Source of the DNA: Xanthomonas hortorum
Lineage (GTDB): Bacteria; Pseudomonadota; Gammaproteobacteria; Xanthomonadales; Xanthomonadaceae
Length of the DNA: 64,000 nucleotides
Direction of reading: 5' to 3'
Assembly (NCBI RefSeq): GCF_024339125.1
Contig: NZ_CP101417.1
Span: 4,289,001 to 4,353,000, forward strand
The notes under the pieces are model-generated. The model saw only the letters and a program-made list of their open reading frames with translations, did no database searches and was not told the DNA's origin. The stretch's first letter is position 1. The number at the start of each line of letters is the position of its first letter. Below are positions 9,148 to 21,158 of this stretch, in pieces. Made by a program: the position numbers and the translations under genes.

Positions 9148-10275
9148 ATGCTTCGTCACTCTTTGCGGGTGCGCCTGCTGTTGCCGGTGCTGGCCTTGGT
9201 GCTGGTCGTGGTGGCGGCACTGACGGTCATTCTGGCCATTACCGAAGCGAACCGGGTCAAGTTCGAGGCCGGCGACGCGATCGAGCGCCAGTCGGTGTCC
9301 TTGCAGACCCTGTTCTCGGTCACTCGCGCGATGATGCTCGACCGCGTCAATTCCTCCATGCGCCAGCTGCGCAAGGAAGCCAACGCACACGGCGCCGCAA
9401 GCATCGGCAACGAAGTGCGCGTGGGCGACCGCAACGCCAACGACTTGCTGCTGGGCCAGAAGGCGCAGGCCAATGCCTTCGACATGCTCGACGATGTCAC
9501 CGCCATCCACGAAGGCACCGCCACGCTGTTCTCGCGGACCGGCGATGACTTCGTGCGCATCTCCACCAACGTCAAGAAGGACGACGGCAGCCGCGCCATC
9601 GGCACCGTGCTCGATCCCAACGGCCAGGCCGCCGCCAAGCTGCGTAACGGCGAAAGTTTCTACGGCGTGGTCGACATCCTCGGCAACCCGTATGTTACCG
9701 GCTACGAGCCGATCTTTGCCGGCAACGACAAGCGCGTGATCGGTGCCTGGTACGTCGGCTACAAGGCCGATACGCAGGCACTGGAAAACGTGGTCAGCAG
9801 CCGCCGCGTGCTCGATTCCGGCTTCATCGCCATCTTCGACAGCAAGAACAAGCTGCGCTTCCAGTCCACCACCGGTGCCACCACCGACACCGCCACCATC
9901 GAACGCATCGTCAAGGACAGCCCCGGCGATTGGGTCGTGACCAAGCAGGAAGTGCCCGATTGGGGCTTCACCCTGGTCTCTGCCTATCCCAAGAGCGACG
10001 TCAATGGCGTGATCGTGCGCCAATCGCTGTGGATCGCCGGCATCGGCCTGCTGGTCTGCGCGTTGCTGCTCGGCCTGCAATGGGCATTGATCTGGAGCCG
10101 CGTGTTGCGCCCCATCCAGCATTTGACCACCGTGGCCGAAGAACTGAGCCTGGGCAAGTGGAACCACACCATCGACGAGGTCAATCTCAAAGATGAAATC
10201 GGTACCCTGGCGCGCGCCATCTCTCGCCTGTCCAACAGTGTTCGGCTGGCCATGGAGCGCCTCAGCAAACGCTGA
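9148..10275 (+). CDS. Cache-HAMP membrane sensor lacking an output domain
   Basis: A 375-residue protein with an N-terminal membrane helix (residues about 9-31) and a large periplasmic region that reads as a Cache_3/Cache_2 fusion (e.g. VSLQTLFSVTRAMML, GTATLFSRTGDDFVRISTN, GAWYVGYKADT). A second helix (about 290-313) and a HAMP segment (RVLRPIQHLTTVAEELSLG) follow. It stops just after HAMP with LSNSVRLAMERLSKR; no methyl-accepting, GGDEF or kinase domain is present. AGGGG lies 7 bases before the ATG. The next gene, 44 bases downstream, encodes a soluble protein that could be its partner. The family senses small ligands such as organic acids; the ligand is not known here. Confidence 0.85.
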   Translation: MLRHSLRVRLLLPVLALVLVVVAALTVILAITEANRVKFEAGDAIERQSVSLQTLFSVTRAMMLDRVNSSMRQLRKEANAHGAASIGNEVRVGDRNANDLLLGQKAQANAFDMLDDVTAIHEGTATLFSRTGDDFVRISTNVKKDDGSRAIGTVLDPNGQAAAKLRNGESFYGVVDILGNPYVTGYEPIFAGNDKRVIGAWYVGYKADTQALENVVSSRRVLDSGFIAIFDSKNKLRFQSTTGATTDTATIERIVKDSPGDWVVTKQEVPDWGFTLVSAYPKSDVNGVIVRQSLWIAGIGLLVCALLLGLQWALIWSRVLRPIQHLTTVAEELSLGKWNHTIDEVNLKDEIGTLARAISRLSNSVRLAMERLSKR

Positions 10276-10319
10276 GCCGCTCGCACCCACTCCGTACCAG
10301 ATGATGCAAGGAAGACGCC

Positions 10320-10946
10320 ATGTCCACTGAATTCCGTCCGCTGATCGAGATCCTGCGCGAGCTCAAGGCGCTGGCATTGAAGAAGGCGTCCGGCTTTCTG
10401 TTCATCGTCACCGAGGAAAACCACTCCTGCATCGTCCGCCTCAATGCCGGGCAGATCGAAGAAGTGGTGTTCCGCATGCTGCGCAATGACGAGGCAGTGC
10501 AACGTCTCACCATGGTCAACGCGGCAAAGGCACGTTTTCAGACCGACCCCGGCGCCGGCATGGGCAAGCCCTCGCTGCTGAGCGATGACTCGCGCCAGTG
10601 GTTGATGGGTGGTTTCGAGCAGGATCTGGGCGGTGCGCCGGCTGCGCCGCGTGCGCCAGTTGCACCGGCAGTCGTGACGACCGCAGCAACGCCTGTCGCG
10701 GCACCGAGCGCAGCGTCTGCATCCGTCGGCGTTGGATCTGCACCCGACGAGCGCGTACGCGATGCATTGGAAAAAGTCGCGTTGAACTACCTCGGCCCGA
10801 TCGCCGGCATGCTCTGCGACGAAGCCTGGGAGGCATCGAGCGACATCGAGCAAGTGCTCAATCAGCTTGGCGCCAACCTCTCCACGCCGCAGGAAACGCA
10901 GAAGTTCATGGCCGACGCGCGCGTGGCGCTGGCCAAGCTGCGCTGA
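10320..10946 (+). CDS. DUF4388-like cytosolic protein
   Basis: A 208-residue soluble protein. The N-terminal ~75 residues (LIEILRELKALALKKASGFL...LNAGQIEEVVF) match the style of DUF4388/PatA-like domains found in bacterial signalling proteins. An Ala/Pro-rich linker (about 105-140) follows. The C-terminal helical domain (ALEKVALNYLGPIAGMLCDE) resembles a small domain often found with such proteins. No catalytic motif is visible. It lies 44 bases after the Cache-HAMP gene on the same strand, so it may act as a cytoplasmic signalling partner; that is inference from position. Confidence 0.7.
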   Translation: MSTEFRPLIEILRELKALALKKASGFLFIVTEENHSCIVRLNAGQIEEVVFRMLRNDEAVQRLTMVNAAKARFQTDPGAGMGKPSLLSDDSRQWLMGGFEQDLGGAPAAPRAPVAPAVVTTAATPVAAPSAASASVGVGSAPDERVRDALEKVALNYLGPIAGMLCDEAWEASSDIEQVLNQLGANLSTPQETQKFMADARVALAKLR

Positions 10947-10992
10947 GGCGAGGCCACGCTGCCAGCGACGCATCAAACCATCCAGCGCCGAT

Positions 10993-11130
10993 CTAGTCCT
11001 CGTCCACCACTTCACTCATCACTGTCTCCTTCGAAAAGTAATACTTGAGCAGGAAATCTGCGGGGGCATTACAGACCAGACACCGCGTCGACGGTTGCAC
11101 AGTGATTGAGCCGGATTGAAATACGGTCAT
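10993..11130 (-). CDS. Possible 45-residue CxxC protein, or C-terminal extension of the helicase
   Basis: A short frame encoding MTVFQSGSITVQPSTRCLVC at its start and ending in an acidic tail (SEVVDED). The segment RCLVCNAPADFLLKYYF holds one CxxC. It begins 27 bases after the helicase TAG and lies in the same frame: the helicase frame continues without interruption from that TAG through nine codons to this ATG. A GGGG lies shortly upstream. It could be a genuine small gene, a region exposed by amber readthrough, or chance. No homologue is recognised. Confidence 0.35.
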   Translation of the reverse strand: MTVFQSGSITVQPSTRCLVCNAPADFLLKYYFSKETVMSEVVDED

Positions 11131-11157
11131 CGTGCCCCGGACCTGGCGCCCCCCGCC

Positions 11158-13875
11158 CTAGGCGCTGCGCGGTGCACCTGCCCACTGAGCGATGAAGTCG
11201 TCGATACTCTCTGCGATGCCGCTCTTGATCGTGCTCAGGCGTAGGATGGGGATGCCACTTTTCGCCAGAATTCCGTTCTTCAAGGCGTCCCGCGCCGCCT
11301 GATCTGGCCGGTCATGGGAACCACCATCGACCTCGATCACCCCTAAAGGCACCTTGCCCACCTTGAAATAAATCACAAAATCGCAGCTGGCGCGTGCCAT
11401 GAAGGCTCGCTCGCGTTGCGTTAAATCTGGATTATTCGGCGATGCGACCTGATCCAATTTAATCTGATCGTGGTACATCAACGATCGGTACACCGAGGCG
11501 GACAGCGCCTCGCGCAGTAGCTGCGCCACGATCTGTTCGGACTTGTAGCGTGAGTCCTCGGGCCTCAAGCGCGCGTTCAAGCGCGCAAGGGAGTGGTCGT
11601 ACTCGCGATACAGTAGATCGAAGGCCGACACCACCGGCGCGCGCAAAATCTGCTCGTCCTGCGCGTAATAGGTGACGTAACGCACAAGAGCCGCAATCTG
11701 GCCGTTGTTGCCGGTGAACACCTCGTCGCCCGTCACCAGGGTGAAGCGGTGCTTGGCTCGCGACACCGCTACGTTGATCATGTGCGGGTCGTCGACGAAA
11801 TCTAGCCGCTCGCGTTGCTGGTTGTAGCGCTTCTTGTCCAGCACGGTGGAGAAGACGATCTCGTCGCACTCCCGGCCTTGGAACTTGTGCACGGTATCCT
11901 TAACGAAATCCTCCGGCAGGCACCTGCCCGAGAGATTAACCTGCGCCCGGAACGGGGCGATAAAGCCACGGCCGTCGTGGTCCATCCCGACGGGATCGCC
12001 CTCGTCGTCTAGCAGCTTAAGCAGGGAATCCAGCTCCCTAAGGTTGGTGTTCTTACGGGTATGGTTCCCCCTGGCAGTCACCACCAAGCGTAGAGGCGCC
12101 TCCCCTTTGTCCTCGGTCATTGGTATCAATGCGTTGTCGTAGAACTGCTGATTGCAGAACTGGATGATCCTGGGGTGGCAGCGGTAGTGCTCTTTCAGCA
12201 TCGTCCTGGGTATCGCAGCACCGAATACCTTGATGCACGAATCGAGCAAACTGTAGCGCTCGCAATCGTAGGCGTCGGCTGGCGCAGGCAGGTCCAGCAC
12301 CACCGGAATATGCGCCAACTGGCGGTTGTCGCCGACGACGATCAGATTCTTTGCGCAGCCCAGCGGCAGGATGCCCGGCACAATATTCTGCAGTGAAGCC
12401 TCGTCGATAATCACATAATCGAGGATTGCCCCAGACGCGATCGAATTGACAATGGAGTGCGTGCCGCTACCCAGAATTGGAAAACGCTGCAGGAAGGCAT
12501 CGAATTGTTGTTGATGCCGGTACGTATTGGCATTGAAGCTATCCAAAGGCCGCACCTGAGCTTGCAGATGTTGCTTCAGGTGACGCATCGATGCCGCCTT
12601 CAACGCCTCCAGCGAAACATCAAAATTTGCGAGCGCCAGCGAGTCGCGGCACTTCTGCAACTCCGCTTCCTTATCCCGTAACGCCTTGTCGTAGTAGTGC
12701 ATCTGCAGGGCATGGAAAACGGTCAGGCGCGCATCGCCATCAGCGAACGGCTTGGTGCGGAAAATCTTGAACTGGAACAGCAGCTCGATGCGATCTTTCA
12801 GGCGGATGCGCTGCTCACCTAGATAGGCCAGATAGGCCATCAGATCCGTGGTCTTGGGCGGCGACAGTCCGTACTTGTCCAGCGAGGCCGCCACCTGCAC
12901 ACCGCTTTCTGCTTGCCACTGCTGCAGATAGCGCCGCTCGACAGTCAGCTCGTCTAGCTCGACCTGCAGTTGCGCTACCCGATTGCGATCGTGCAGGTGC
13001 TGCTTCAAGCGGTCAAGCAGGACCTGGATTTCCTCTAGCGACGGCGCGGGCTCGGATTCGATGGGGGGCCACGGCGCTAGATCCGCGAAGAAGTCCCTAC
13101 GGTTGTCCTGGTTACCGAGCTTGGCGACTAGGTGGCCCAAGCCGCACTTTTCCAGCTTCTCGTAGACGTTTTCCACCGCCGCATTGTTGTTGGACAGTAC
13201 CGCCACCGTCTGTCCACGCAGAAGGATATTGGCGAGGATGTTGAGGATGGTCTGTGTCTTGCCGGTCCCTGGCGGGCCCTCGATTACGCTTACCTGCGCG
13301 CGGAACGCCTGCTCGACTGCCGCAAGCTGGCTCTCGTTAAGCCCGAACGGATAGATTAGCCCACGGCTTGGCACCAGTGCACCGTTACGCCCCGTGCAAT
13401 AGGCCTGCAAGGCAGTGTCGGCACTGGCAGGCAATCTTTCCAGTTGGCGCACGACATTTGCAGCGATTTCACGGTCAGTCTCAGATTTCGCGCAATCGCG
13501 ACGGGCATTCGCCACGGCTAAGAAGTAATGGAAGATCGGCGTATCTTTTATCGCCGTCGGCGCCACAAGACCGATACCGTCCATCTTATGAACGTAGGGC
13601 CTATTGGCGTCCGGATAGTGCACGACCGCATACCGTTCGCCATAGATCGTCACCTTGGAGACGGGCTTGACGATCGTACTAGTTGGTTTTGTTAGTAACA
13701 TCTCGCCCAATTCGCGCGATGGAGAAACGCAACAGTTGCTAAGTGGGCGGGTGTAGGTTTTCTTTGAGGGGTAATGACAAGTCAGTTGCAGGGCTTTGTA
13801 CTTGTCGCTCCAGCAAATCACCCAATCACTGATCTTCGCAGTCTTATCTTCGCCATCCACATGGATAGAAACCAT
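11158..13875 (-). CDS. Superfamily 1 helicase (AAA_11/AAA_12 type) with DUF2726-like C-terminus
   Basis: A 905-residue Upf1/DNA2-like helicase. Walker A is EGPPGTGKTQTI near residues 195-206. A coiled region follows (about 245-400), then Walker B-like VIIDEAS near 488, DTVHKFQGRECDEIVF near 665 and VAVSRAKHRFTLVTGD near 700. The C-terminal ~110 residues contain DFVIYFKVGKVPLGVIEVDG and KNGILAKSGIPILRLS, resembling DUF2726 and Vsr/REase-like nuclease folds (D...E-x-D pattern). Such helicase-nuclease combinations are often accessory or defence genes. The start is ATG at 13875 with AAGGGA just upstream; the frame extends to a TTG at 13950 without a ribosome site. The gene looks less GC-rich than its neighbours, consistent with acquisition; its role is not established. 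Confidence 0.8.
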   Translation of the reverse strand: MVSIHVDGEDKTAKISDWVICWSDKYKALQLTCHYPSKKTYTRPLSNCCVSPSRELGEMLLTKPTSTIVKPVSKVTIYGERYAVVHYPDANRPYVHKMDGIGLVAPTAIKDTPIFHYFLAVANARRDCAKSETDREIAANVVRQLERLPASADTALQAYCTGRNGALVPSRGLIYPFGLNESQLAAVEQAFRAQVSVIEGPPGTGKTQTILNILANILLRGQTVAVLSNNNAAVENVYEKLEKCGLGHLVAKLGNQDNRRDFFADLAPWPPIESEPAPSLEEIQVLLDRLKQHLHDRNRVAQLQVELDELTVERRYLQQWQAESGVQVAASLDKYGLSPPKTTDLMAYLAYLGEQRIRLKDRIELLFQFKIFRTKPFADGDARLTVFHALQMHYYDKALRDKEAELQKCRDSLALANFDVSLEALKAASMRHLKQHLQAQVRPLDSFNANTYRHQQQFDAFLQRFPILGSGTHSIVNSIASGAILDYVIIDEASLQNIVPGILPLGCAKNLIVVGDNRQLAHIPVVLDLPAPADAYDCERYSLLDSCIKVFGAAIPRTMLKEHYRCHPRIIQFCNQQFYDNALIPMTEDKGEAPLRLVVTARGNHTRKNTNLRELDSLLKLLDDEGDPVGMDHDGRGFIAPFRAQVNLSGRCLPEDFVKDTVHKFQGRECDEIVFSTVLDKKRYNQQRERLDFVDDPHMINVAVSRAKHRFTLVTGDEVFTGNNGQIAALVRYVTYYAQDEQILRAPVVSAFDLLYREYDHSLARLNARLRPEDSRYKSEQIVAQLLREALSASVYRSLMYHDQIKLDQVASPNNPDLTQRERAFMARASCDFVIYFKVGKVPLGVIEVDGGSHDRPDQAARDALKNGILAKSGIPILRLSTIKSGIAESIDDFIAQWAGAPRSA

Positions 13876-14509
13876 ACGTCCCTTATTCGTGTGCGAACGG
13901 CATCTTGATTCCGCTTTGCGGCGAACATCGAATGCAATTCTCTGTGCCAATAAGAAATTATCTTGCCATCACCGCATCATGAAAAATATGGCTGTATGGT
14001 CAGCAAAAGGCAATCTGTGACGCAAAGCAATTAGTGCTCAATTGCAAACCGGCGCATGAGACTCTTCGATATTTTCAGGCACTGCACCATTGCATGGCTT
14101 CAGCGCCACGGCGCCGCTTCAGTATGCTCACCTATCAGAATGCTTGTCAGAATCGCCCCGTCAGTGGAAGGCAGTTGCCGAAAGCAAGTTTTCGCGAGCT
14201 TGAACAATCGAGAGGCCACAACAGCCATAAGCGCCACGCCTCCGGCGCAACCTTGGCCGCTTTTGGGGCAGCAAGGTCAGCAGTGTCATCCCGGCTCATG
14301 GTCTGTTCCTCCGCACCACGCCATCGATGCGCTCTATCCTCACTCCGTCGCTGCCATCACCGCCTAGCCGCAGTTCGGCGGTGCCAAACAGGAGATCCAC
14401 GCTGTACTAGCCGGCGATAGCCACCGATAGCTTTCGTGACGTATTTTTCTTAAATCAACACGTTACGACAATTTTTCGATAGTCAGCGATAGTCCCCGAT
14501 GGACTAATT
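13876..14509. other. Gene-poor region between the helicase and guaA
   Basis: A 634-base stretch that is locally AT-rich (around 13960-14010 and 14440-14475). Short frames run across it but none shows recognisable protein features or a good start. No integrase or tRNA is visible. The GATAG repeats at its right end are listed separately. It may be the eroded end of an insertion next to guaA. Confidence 0.4.
14410..14502. repeat. Clustered short direct repeats (CGATAG...) beside guaA
   Basis: The pentamer GATAG occurs at 14416, 14425, 14478 and 14487, followed by GATGG at 14497. The first two copies form one cluster and the remaining units another. Within each cluster the units are about 9-10 bases apart (e.g. 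CGATAGCCACCGATAGC and CGATAGTCAGCGATAG). The array lies within 100 bases of the guaA stop codon. Short iterated sites of this sort can be arm-type integrase sites, but that is only a suggestion. Confidence 0.45.
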
Positions 14510-16075
14510 TCACTCCCACTCGATCGTCGCAGGCGGCTTGCCGGAGATGTCGTAGACCACGCGCGAGACGCCGCGCAGTTCGTTGATGATGCGGTTGGAG
14601 ACCTTGCCGAGGAAGTCGTACGGCAGGTGTGCCCAGTGCGCGGTCATGAAGTCGATGGTTTCCACCGCGCGCAGCGCGATCACCCATTCGTAGGCGCGTG
14701 CATCGCCGACCACACCCACCGATTTCACCGGCAAGAACACCGCGAACGCCTGGCTGGTCTTGTCGTACAGATCGGCCTTGCGCAGTTCGTCGATGAAGAT
14801 CGCATCGGCCTTGGCCAGCAGTTCGGCGTACTCGCGCTTCACTTCGCCCAGAATGCGCACGCCCAGGCCCGGGCCCGGAAACGGATGGCGATACACCATC
14901 GTGCGTGGCAAGCCGAGCTCGACACCGAGACGACGCACTTCGTCCTTGAACAATTCGCGCAGCGGTTCGACCAAGCCCAGCTTCATGTGCTCCGGCAAAC
15001 CACCGACGTTGTGGTGGCTCTTGATCACGTGCGCCTTGCCGGTCTTGCTGCCGGCCGACTCGATCACGTCCGGATAGATCGTGCCCTGCGCCAGCCACTT
15101 GGCATTGGCCAGCTTGTTGGATTCTTCGTCGAAGATATCCACGAACAGGTTGCCGATGATCTTGCGCTTGGCTTCCGGGTCGCTCACGCCTTCGAGCTTG
15201 GCGAAGTAGCGATCGGCCGCGTTGACGCGGATCACCTTCACACCCATGTGCTCGGCGAACATCGCCATCACCTGGTCGCCTTCCTGCCAGCGCAGCAGGC
15301 CGGTATCGACGAACACGCAGGTCAGCTTGTCGCCGATCGCCTTGTGCAACAACGCCGCGACCACCGACGAATCGACGCCGCCAGACAAACCCAAGATGAC
15401 TTCGTCATCGCCCACCTGCGCGCGCACGCGCGCAATCTGGTCGTCGATGATGTTGGCCGCCGTCCACAGCGTCTGACAGCCGCATACATCGACCACGAAG
15501 CGACGCAGCAAGGTCTGGCCCTGCAGCGTGTGGGTGACTTCCGGGTGGAACTGCACGCCGTACCAGCGCTTGTCCTCGTTGGACATCGCCGCCACCGGTA
15601 TGCGGTCGGTCACTGCGGTAACGGTGAAGCCCGGCGGCACCTGCGACACGTGATCGCCGTGGCTCATCCACACATTCAAACGCGAGGCGCCGGCGTGATC
15701 GGTCAGGCCGGCGAACAGCGCATCGGCCGCCACCACATCGACCTCTGCATGACCGAATTCGCGCTGGTCGGCCGCCTCGGTGGCACCGCCCAGCTGCGCC
15801 GCCAGTGTCTGCATGCCGTAGCAGATGCCGAACACCGGCAGGCCGCTGTCGAACACTTCCTGCGGCGCGACCGGCGCACCCGGCAAGGTGGTCGATTCCG
15901 GCCCACCAGACAGAATGATGCCCTTGGCACCGAATCCAGCAATCTGGGATGGATCATGATCCCAGGCCCAGATCTCGCAGTACACGCCGATTTCGCGGAT
16001 ACGCCGCGCAATCAGCTGGGTGTACTGCGCGCCGAAATCGAGGATGAGGATCTTGTCGGTATGGATGTTGGTCAT
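14510..16075 (-). CDS. guaA: GMP synthase (glutamine-hydrolysing)
   Basis: A 521-residue enzyme converting XMP to GMP with ATP and glutamine, the last step of GMP synthesis. The N-terminal class I glutamine amidotransferase has the nucleophile in [11 protein letters not shown] and His/Glu in FHPEVTHT. The ATP-pyrophosphatase domain has the P-loop [11 protein letters not shown] (about 228-238). The C-terminal dimerisation domain ends in PPATIEWE. The length equals the family norm. It lies 126 bases downstream of guaB on the same strand with an intergenic palindrome between. Its 3' end, a known integration target in bacteria, faces the accessory helicase region. Confidence 0.98.
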   Translation of the reverse strand: MTNIHTDKILILDFGAQYTQLIARRIREIGVYCEIWAWDHDPSQIAGFGAKGIILSGGPESTTLPGAPVAPQEVFDSGLPVFGICYGMQTLAAQLGGATEAADQREFGHAEVDVVAADALFAGLTDHAGASRLNVWMSHGDHVSQVPPGFTVTAVTDRIPVAAMSNEDKRWYGVQFHPEVTHTLQGQTLLRRFVVDVCGCQTLWTAANIIDDQIARVRAQVGDDEVILGLSGGVDSSVVAALLHKAIGDKLTCVFVDTGLLRWQEGDQVMAMFAEHMGVKVIRVNAADRYFAKLEGVSDPEAKRKIIGNLFVDIFDEESNKLANAKWLAQGTIYPDVIESAGSKTGKAHVIKSHHNVGGLPEHMKLGLVEPLRELFKDEVRRLGVELGLPRTMVYRHPFPGPGLGVRILGEVKREYAELLAKADAIFIDELRKADLYDKTSQAFAVFLPVKSVGVVGDARAYEWVIALRAVETIDFMTAHWAHLPYDFLGKVSNRIINELRGVSRVVYDISGKPPATIEWE

Positions 16076-16082
16076 CGAGGGC

Positions 16083-16192
16083 CGGGATTGGGGAGTTGGG
16101 ATTGGAGATTCGCAAAAACGCTAGCCACAACCGCTGCCGGATGAGGACGCGGTAGGCTCTTGCGAATCCCGAATGCCGAATCCCCACTCCCG
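16083..16192. repeat. Intergenic palindromic repeat, GGGATTCG family, copy 1
   Basis: Imperfect inverted repeat between guaB and guaA: the left arm is rich in GGGATTGG units (16083-16115) and the right arm in TTGCGAATCCCGAATGCCGA (16160-16192). The ~44-base middle is unrelated. Related copies lie at 54013-54127 and 54952-55089. As RNA it would fold into a long hairpin between the two gua genes. Confidence 0.75.
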
Positions 16193-16201
16193 CGCGCTGG
16201 C

Positions 16202-19006
<2,805 letters not shown>

Positions 19007-19030
19007 GTCGATCGGCTGGCGGCTGACGCA

Positions 19031-19066
19031 TGGGCGCCGGCTACGTTGGCGCCCAATGTGTTTTCT
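19031..19066 (+). terminator. Probable intrinsic terminator after the DUF1244 gene
   Basis: Perfect stem TGGGCGCC / GGCGCCCA (19031-19038, 19048-19055) with a 9-base loop, followed by the T-rich ATGTGTTTTC. It lies between convergent genes, 25 bases after the DUF1244 stop. Confidence 0.55.
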
Positions 19067-19126
19067 CGACCAGCCAATGCAAGCGCAGCACTGAACACGT
19101 GTCGGCGCTCACCCTGCACACGTGGC

Positions 19127-20983
19127 TCAGTCGCGGGCCGCTTCTTCTACCTGATTGGCCTGCGGCACCGCATCGGGATTGAGCGTACGGCTTTCGCGCC
19201 GCGGCGGGGTAAATGGCGTGGGCTTGGGCACGGTCGGCGTGATATTGCCGTACATCAGCCCTGACACAGCACCGGCACGCGTGTTGCCGGCCGCAATCTC
19301 CAATTCGAAACGCTCCGCATCGCGACGCCGGATCTCGCGCGCGATGGTGACGGCCTCGTCCTCGTCAACGCCCAACTCGACCAGGGCCGCTTGACCGAAC
19401 GCCACCGCCGACTCGAAGGTCTCGCGGATCTGGTAATCCACGCCGGCAGCGACCAACTGCAACGAATGCTCACGATCGTACGAGCGCACCAACAATCGGG
19501 CGTGCGGGAACTCGCGCGTTGCCAGCTCCACGATGCGATTGGCCGCCTCGCGGCTGTCGACGCACACCGCAATCGCGCGTGCGCTATGCGCACCGGACGC
19601 ATGCAACACATCCAGCCGGGTGCCGTCGCCGTAGTAGATCTTGAAACCAAACTCCTCCGCGCTCTGGATCATCTCGATGTCGTTGTCGATGATGGTCACG
19701 TCCACATCGCGCGCCAGCAGCGACTGGCTGGCGACCTGGCCAAAGCGCCCGAACCCGATGATCAGCACGCTGCCGGTCTGGCCATTGACTGCTTCCACGC
19801 CCTCCAGCGACGGCTTGGCGGCTGGCGTCAGCCGGCGCTGCAGCAGCACGAACAACGGCGTCAGCGCCATCGACACCACCACGATCGCGGTCAGGCTGGC
19901 GTTGACCTGTGCATCGATGACGCCGGAAGCCGATGCCGCGGCAAACAGCACGAACGCGAACTCGCCGCCCTGCGCCATCAGCACGCCACGGTCCAGCGCC
20001 TGGCGATGGTCGCTGCGCATCAGCCGCGCCACCGCATAGATGCACACGCCCTTGCCCACCATCAAGGCCAGCACGCCGGCAACGATCAGCCGCCAATCCG
20101 CCGCAACCACGTGCAGGTCCAGGCTCATGCCGACGCCAAGGAAGAACAGCCCCAGCAAAATCCCGCGAAACGGCTCGATGTCCGCTTCGATCTGATGGCG
20201 GAAGGTGGATTCGGACAGCAGCACACCGGCCAGAAACGCCCCCATCGCCATCGACAACCCACCCACCTGCATCAACAGCGCCGCGCCCAGCACCACCAAC
20301 AAGGCAGCCGCCGTCATCACCTCGCGTGCCTTGGACGCAGCCAGGATCCGAAACAAGGGATTGAGCAGCCAGCGCCCTGCCACCAATAACCCGACGATGC
20401 AGGCCAGACCGATGCCGATATCCTGCCAGCGCTGCGACGCCGCCTGCGGGTCACCGTTGGACCCCATCCAGGCCACGATCGCCAGCAGCGGCACGATCAA
20501 CAGATCTTCGAACAGCAGAATCGCCACGATCTTTTGACCCGGCGGCAAGGCGACATCGCCACGCTCGGCCAGCAATTGCATCACCACCGCCGTGGAGGTC
20601 AGCACGAAGCCGGACGCGGCGACAAAGGCCACCGGCGGCGCAAAGCCGAGCAACATGCCGATGCCGGTCAGTACCAGCGTGCAAACGGCAATCTGCGCGG
20701 TCCCAAGACCGAAGATCTCCTTGCGCAGACTCCACAGGTGGGACGGCCGCATTTCCAGCCCGATCACGAACAGGAACATCACCACGCCCAACTCGGCCAC
20801 ATGCAGGATCGCCTGCGGCTCATCGAACAGCCCCAGGCCGAACGGACCAATCGCCAATCCCGCGGCCAGGTATCCCAACACCGAGCCCAGGCCGAGACGT
20901 CGGAATAACGGGATCGCAACGACGGCAGCGCCGAGCAGGACGACGACATTGATCAGTTCACTGGATTCGGCTGCTTGGCTCAT
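19127..20983 (-). CDS. CPA2 family K+/H+ antiporter (KefB/KefC-like)
   Basis: A 618-residue inner-membrane protein. About 12 hydrophobic helices form a Na+/H+ exchanger domain (residues 1-390, with GLALGPFGLGLF-type and GAFLAGVLLSES segments). A cytosolic RCK_N/TrkA-N domain follows (about 400-520), with the nucleotide-binding GFGRFGQVASQSL and an acidic strand end in VTIIDND. The C-terminus is a short charged tail. The family exchanges K+ for H+ and is often gated by glutathione adducts or NAD(H); whether glutathione gates this one cannot be seen. It starts at the ATG at 20983 and stands alone. Confidence 0.92.
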   Translation of the reverse strand: MSQAAESSELINVVVLLGAAVVAIPLFRRLGLGSVLGYLAAGLAIGPFGLGLFDEPQAILHVAELGVVMFLFVIGLEMRPSHLWSLRKEIFGLGTAQIAVCTLVLTGIGMLLGFAPPVAFVAASGFVLTSTAVVMQLLAERGDVALPPGQKIVAILLFEDLLIVPLLAIVAWMGSNGDPQAASQRWQDIGIGLACIVGLLVAGRWLLNPLFRILAASKAREVMTAAALLVVLGAALLMQVGGLSMAMGAFLAGVLLSESTFRHQIEADIEPFRGILLGLFFLGVGMSLDLHVVAADWRLIVAGVLALMVGKGVCIYAVARLMRSDHRQALDRGVLMAQGGEFAFVLFAAASASGVIDAQVNASLTAIVVVSMALTPLFVLLQRRLTPAAKPSLEGVEAVNGQTGSVLIIGFGRFGQVASQSLLARDVDVTIIDNDIEMIQSAEEFGFKIYYGDGTRLDVLHASGAHSARAIAVCVDSREAANRIVELATREFPHARLLVRSYDREHSLQLVAAGVDYQIRETFESAVAFGQAALVELGVDEDEAVTIAREIRRRDAERFELEIAAGNTRAGAVSGLMYGNITPTVPKPTPFTPPRRESRTLNPDAVPQANQVEEAARD

Positions 20984-21107
20984 GCCAAGGATTCTAGCGG
21001 CACAGGCTTGGCGCTGCCCTGCACCTGCGTGCGCATCGGTCGATCAGCCAGCGCTTCCACATCGATCTCGACCAGCACGTCGATCCTGATCTGCGACGCC
21101 CCAAATG

Positions 21108-21135
21108 ACGAACGACGCCAGATGGCGTCGTTCGT
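21108..21135 (-). terminator. Strong hairpin downstream of galU
   Basis: Perfect 12-bp stem ACGAACGACGCC / GGCGTCGTTCGT with a 4-base loop, 23 bases after the galU stop. The following RNA has only a short U run (CAUUUGG), so it may terminate weakly or protect the 3' end. Confidence 0.55.
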
Positions 21136-21158
21136 GGATGCAGGCAATGGCCGAGCAA

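Noticed and set aside
13876-13950. N-terminal extension of the helicase to a TTG at 13950
   Set aside because: No ribosome site precedes the TTG, and the extra residues are unlike the rest. The ATG at 13875 has AAGGGA upstream.
14476-14502. Intrinsic terminator for guaA
   Set aside because: Only a 5-bp stem (AGTCC/GGACT) is possible, with A rather than U residues downstream on the coding strand.
10947-14509. Direct repeats of the guaA 3' end marking island borders
   Set aside because: No second copy of the guaA terminal sequence was found by eye on the far side of the helicase, so island borders cannot be defined.
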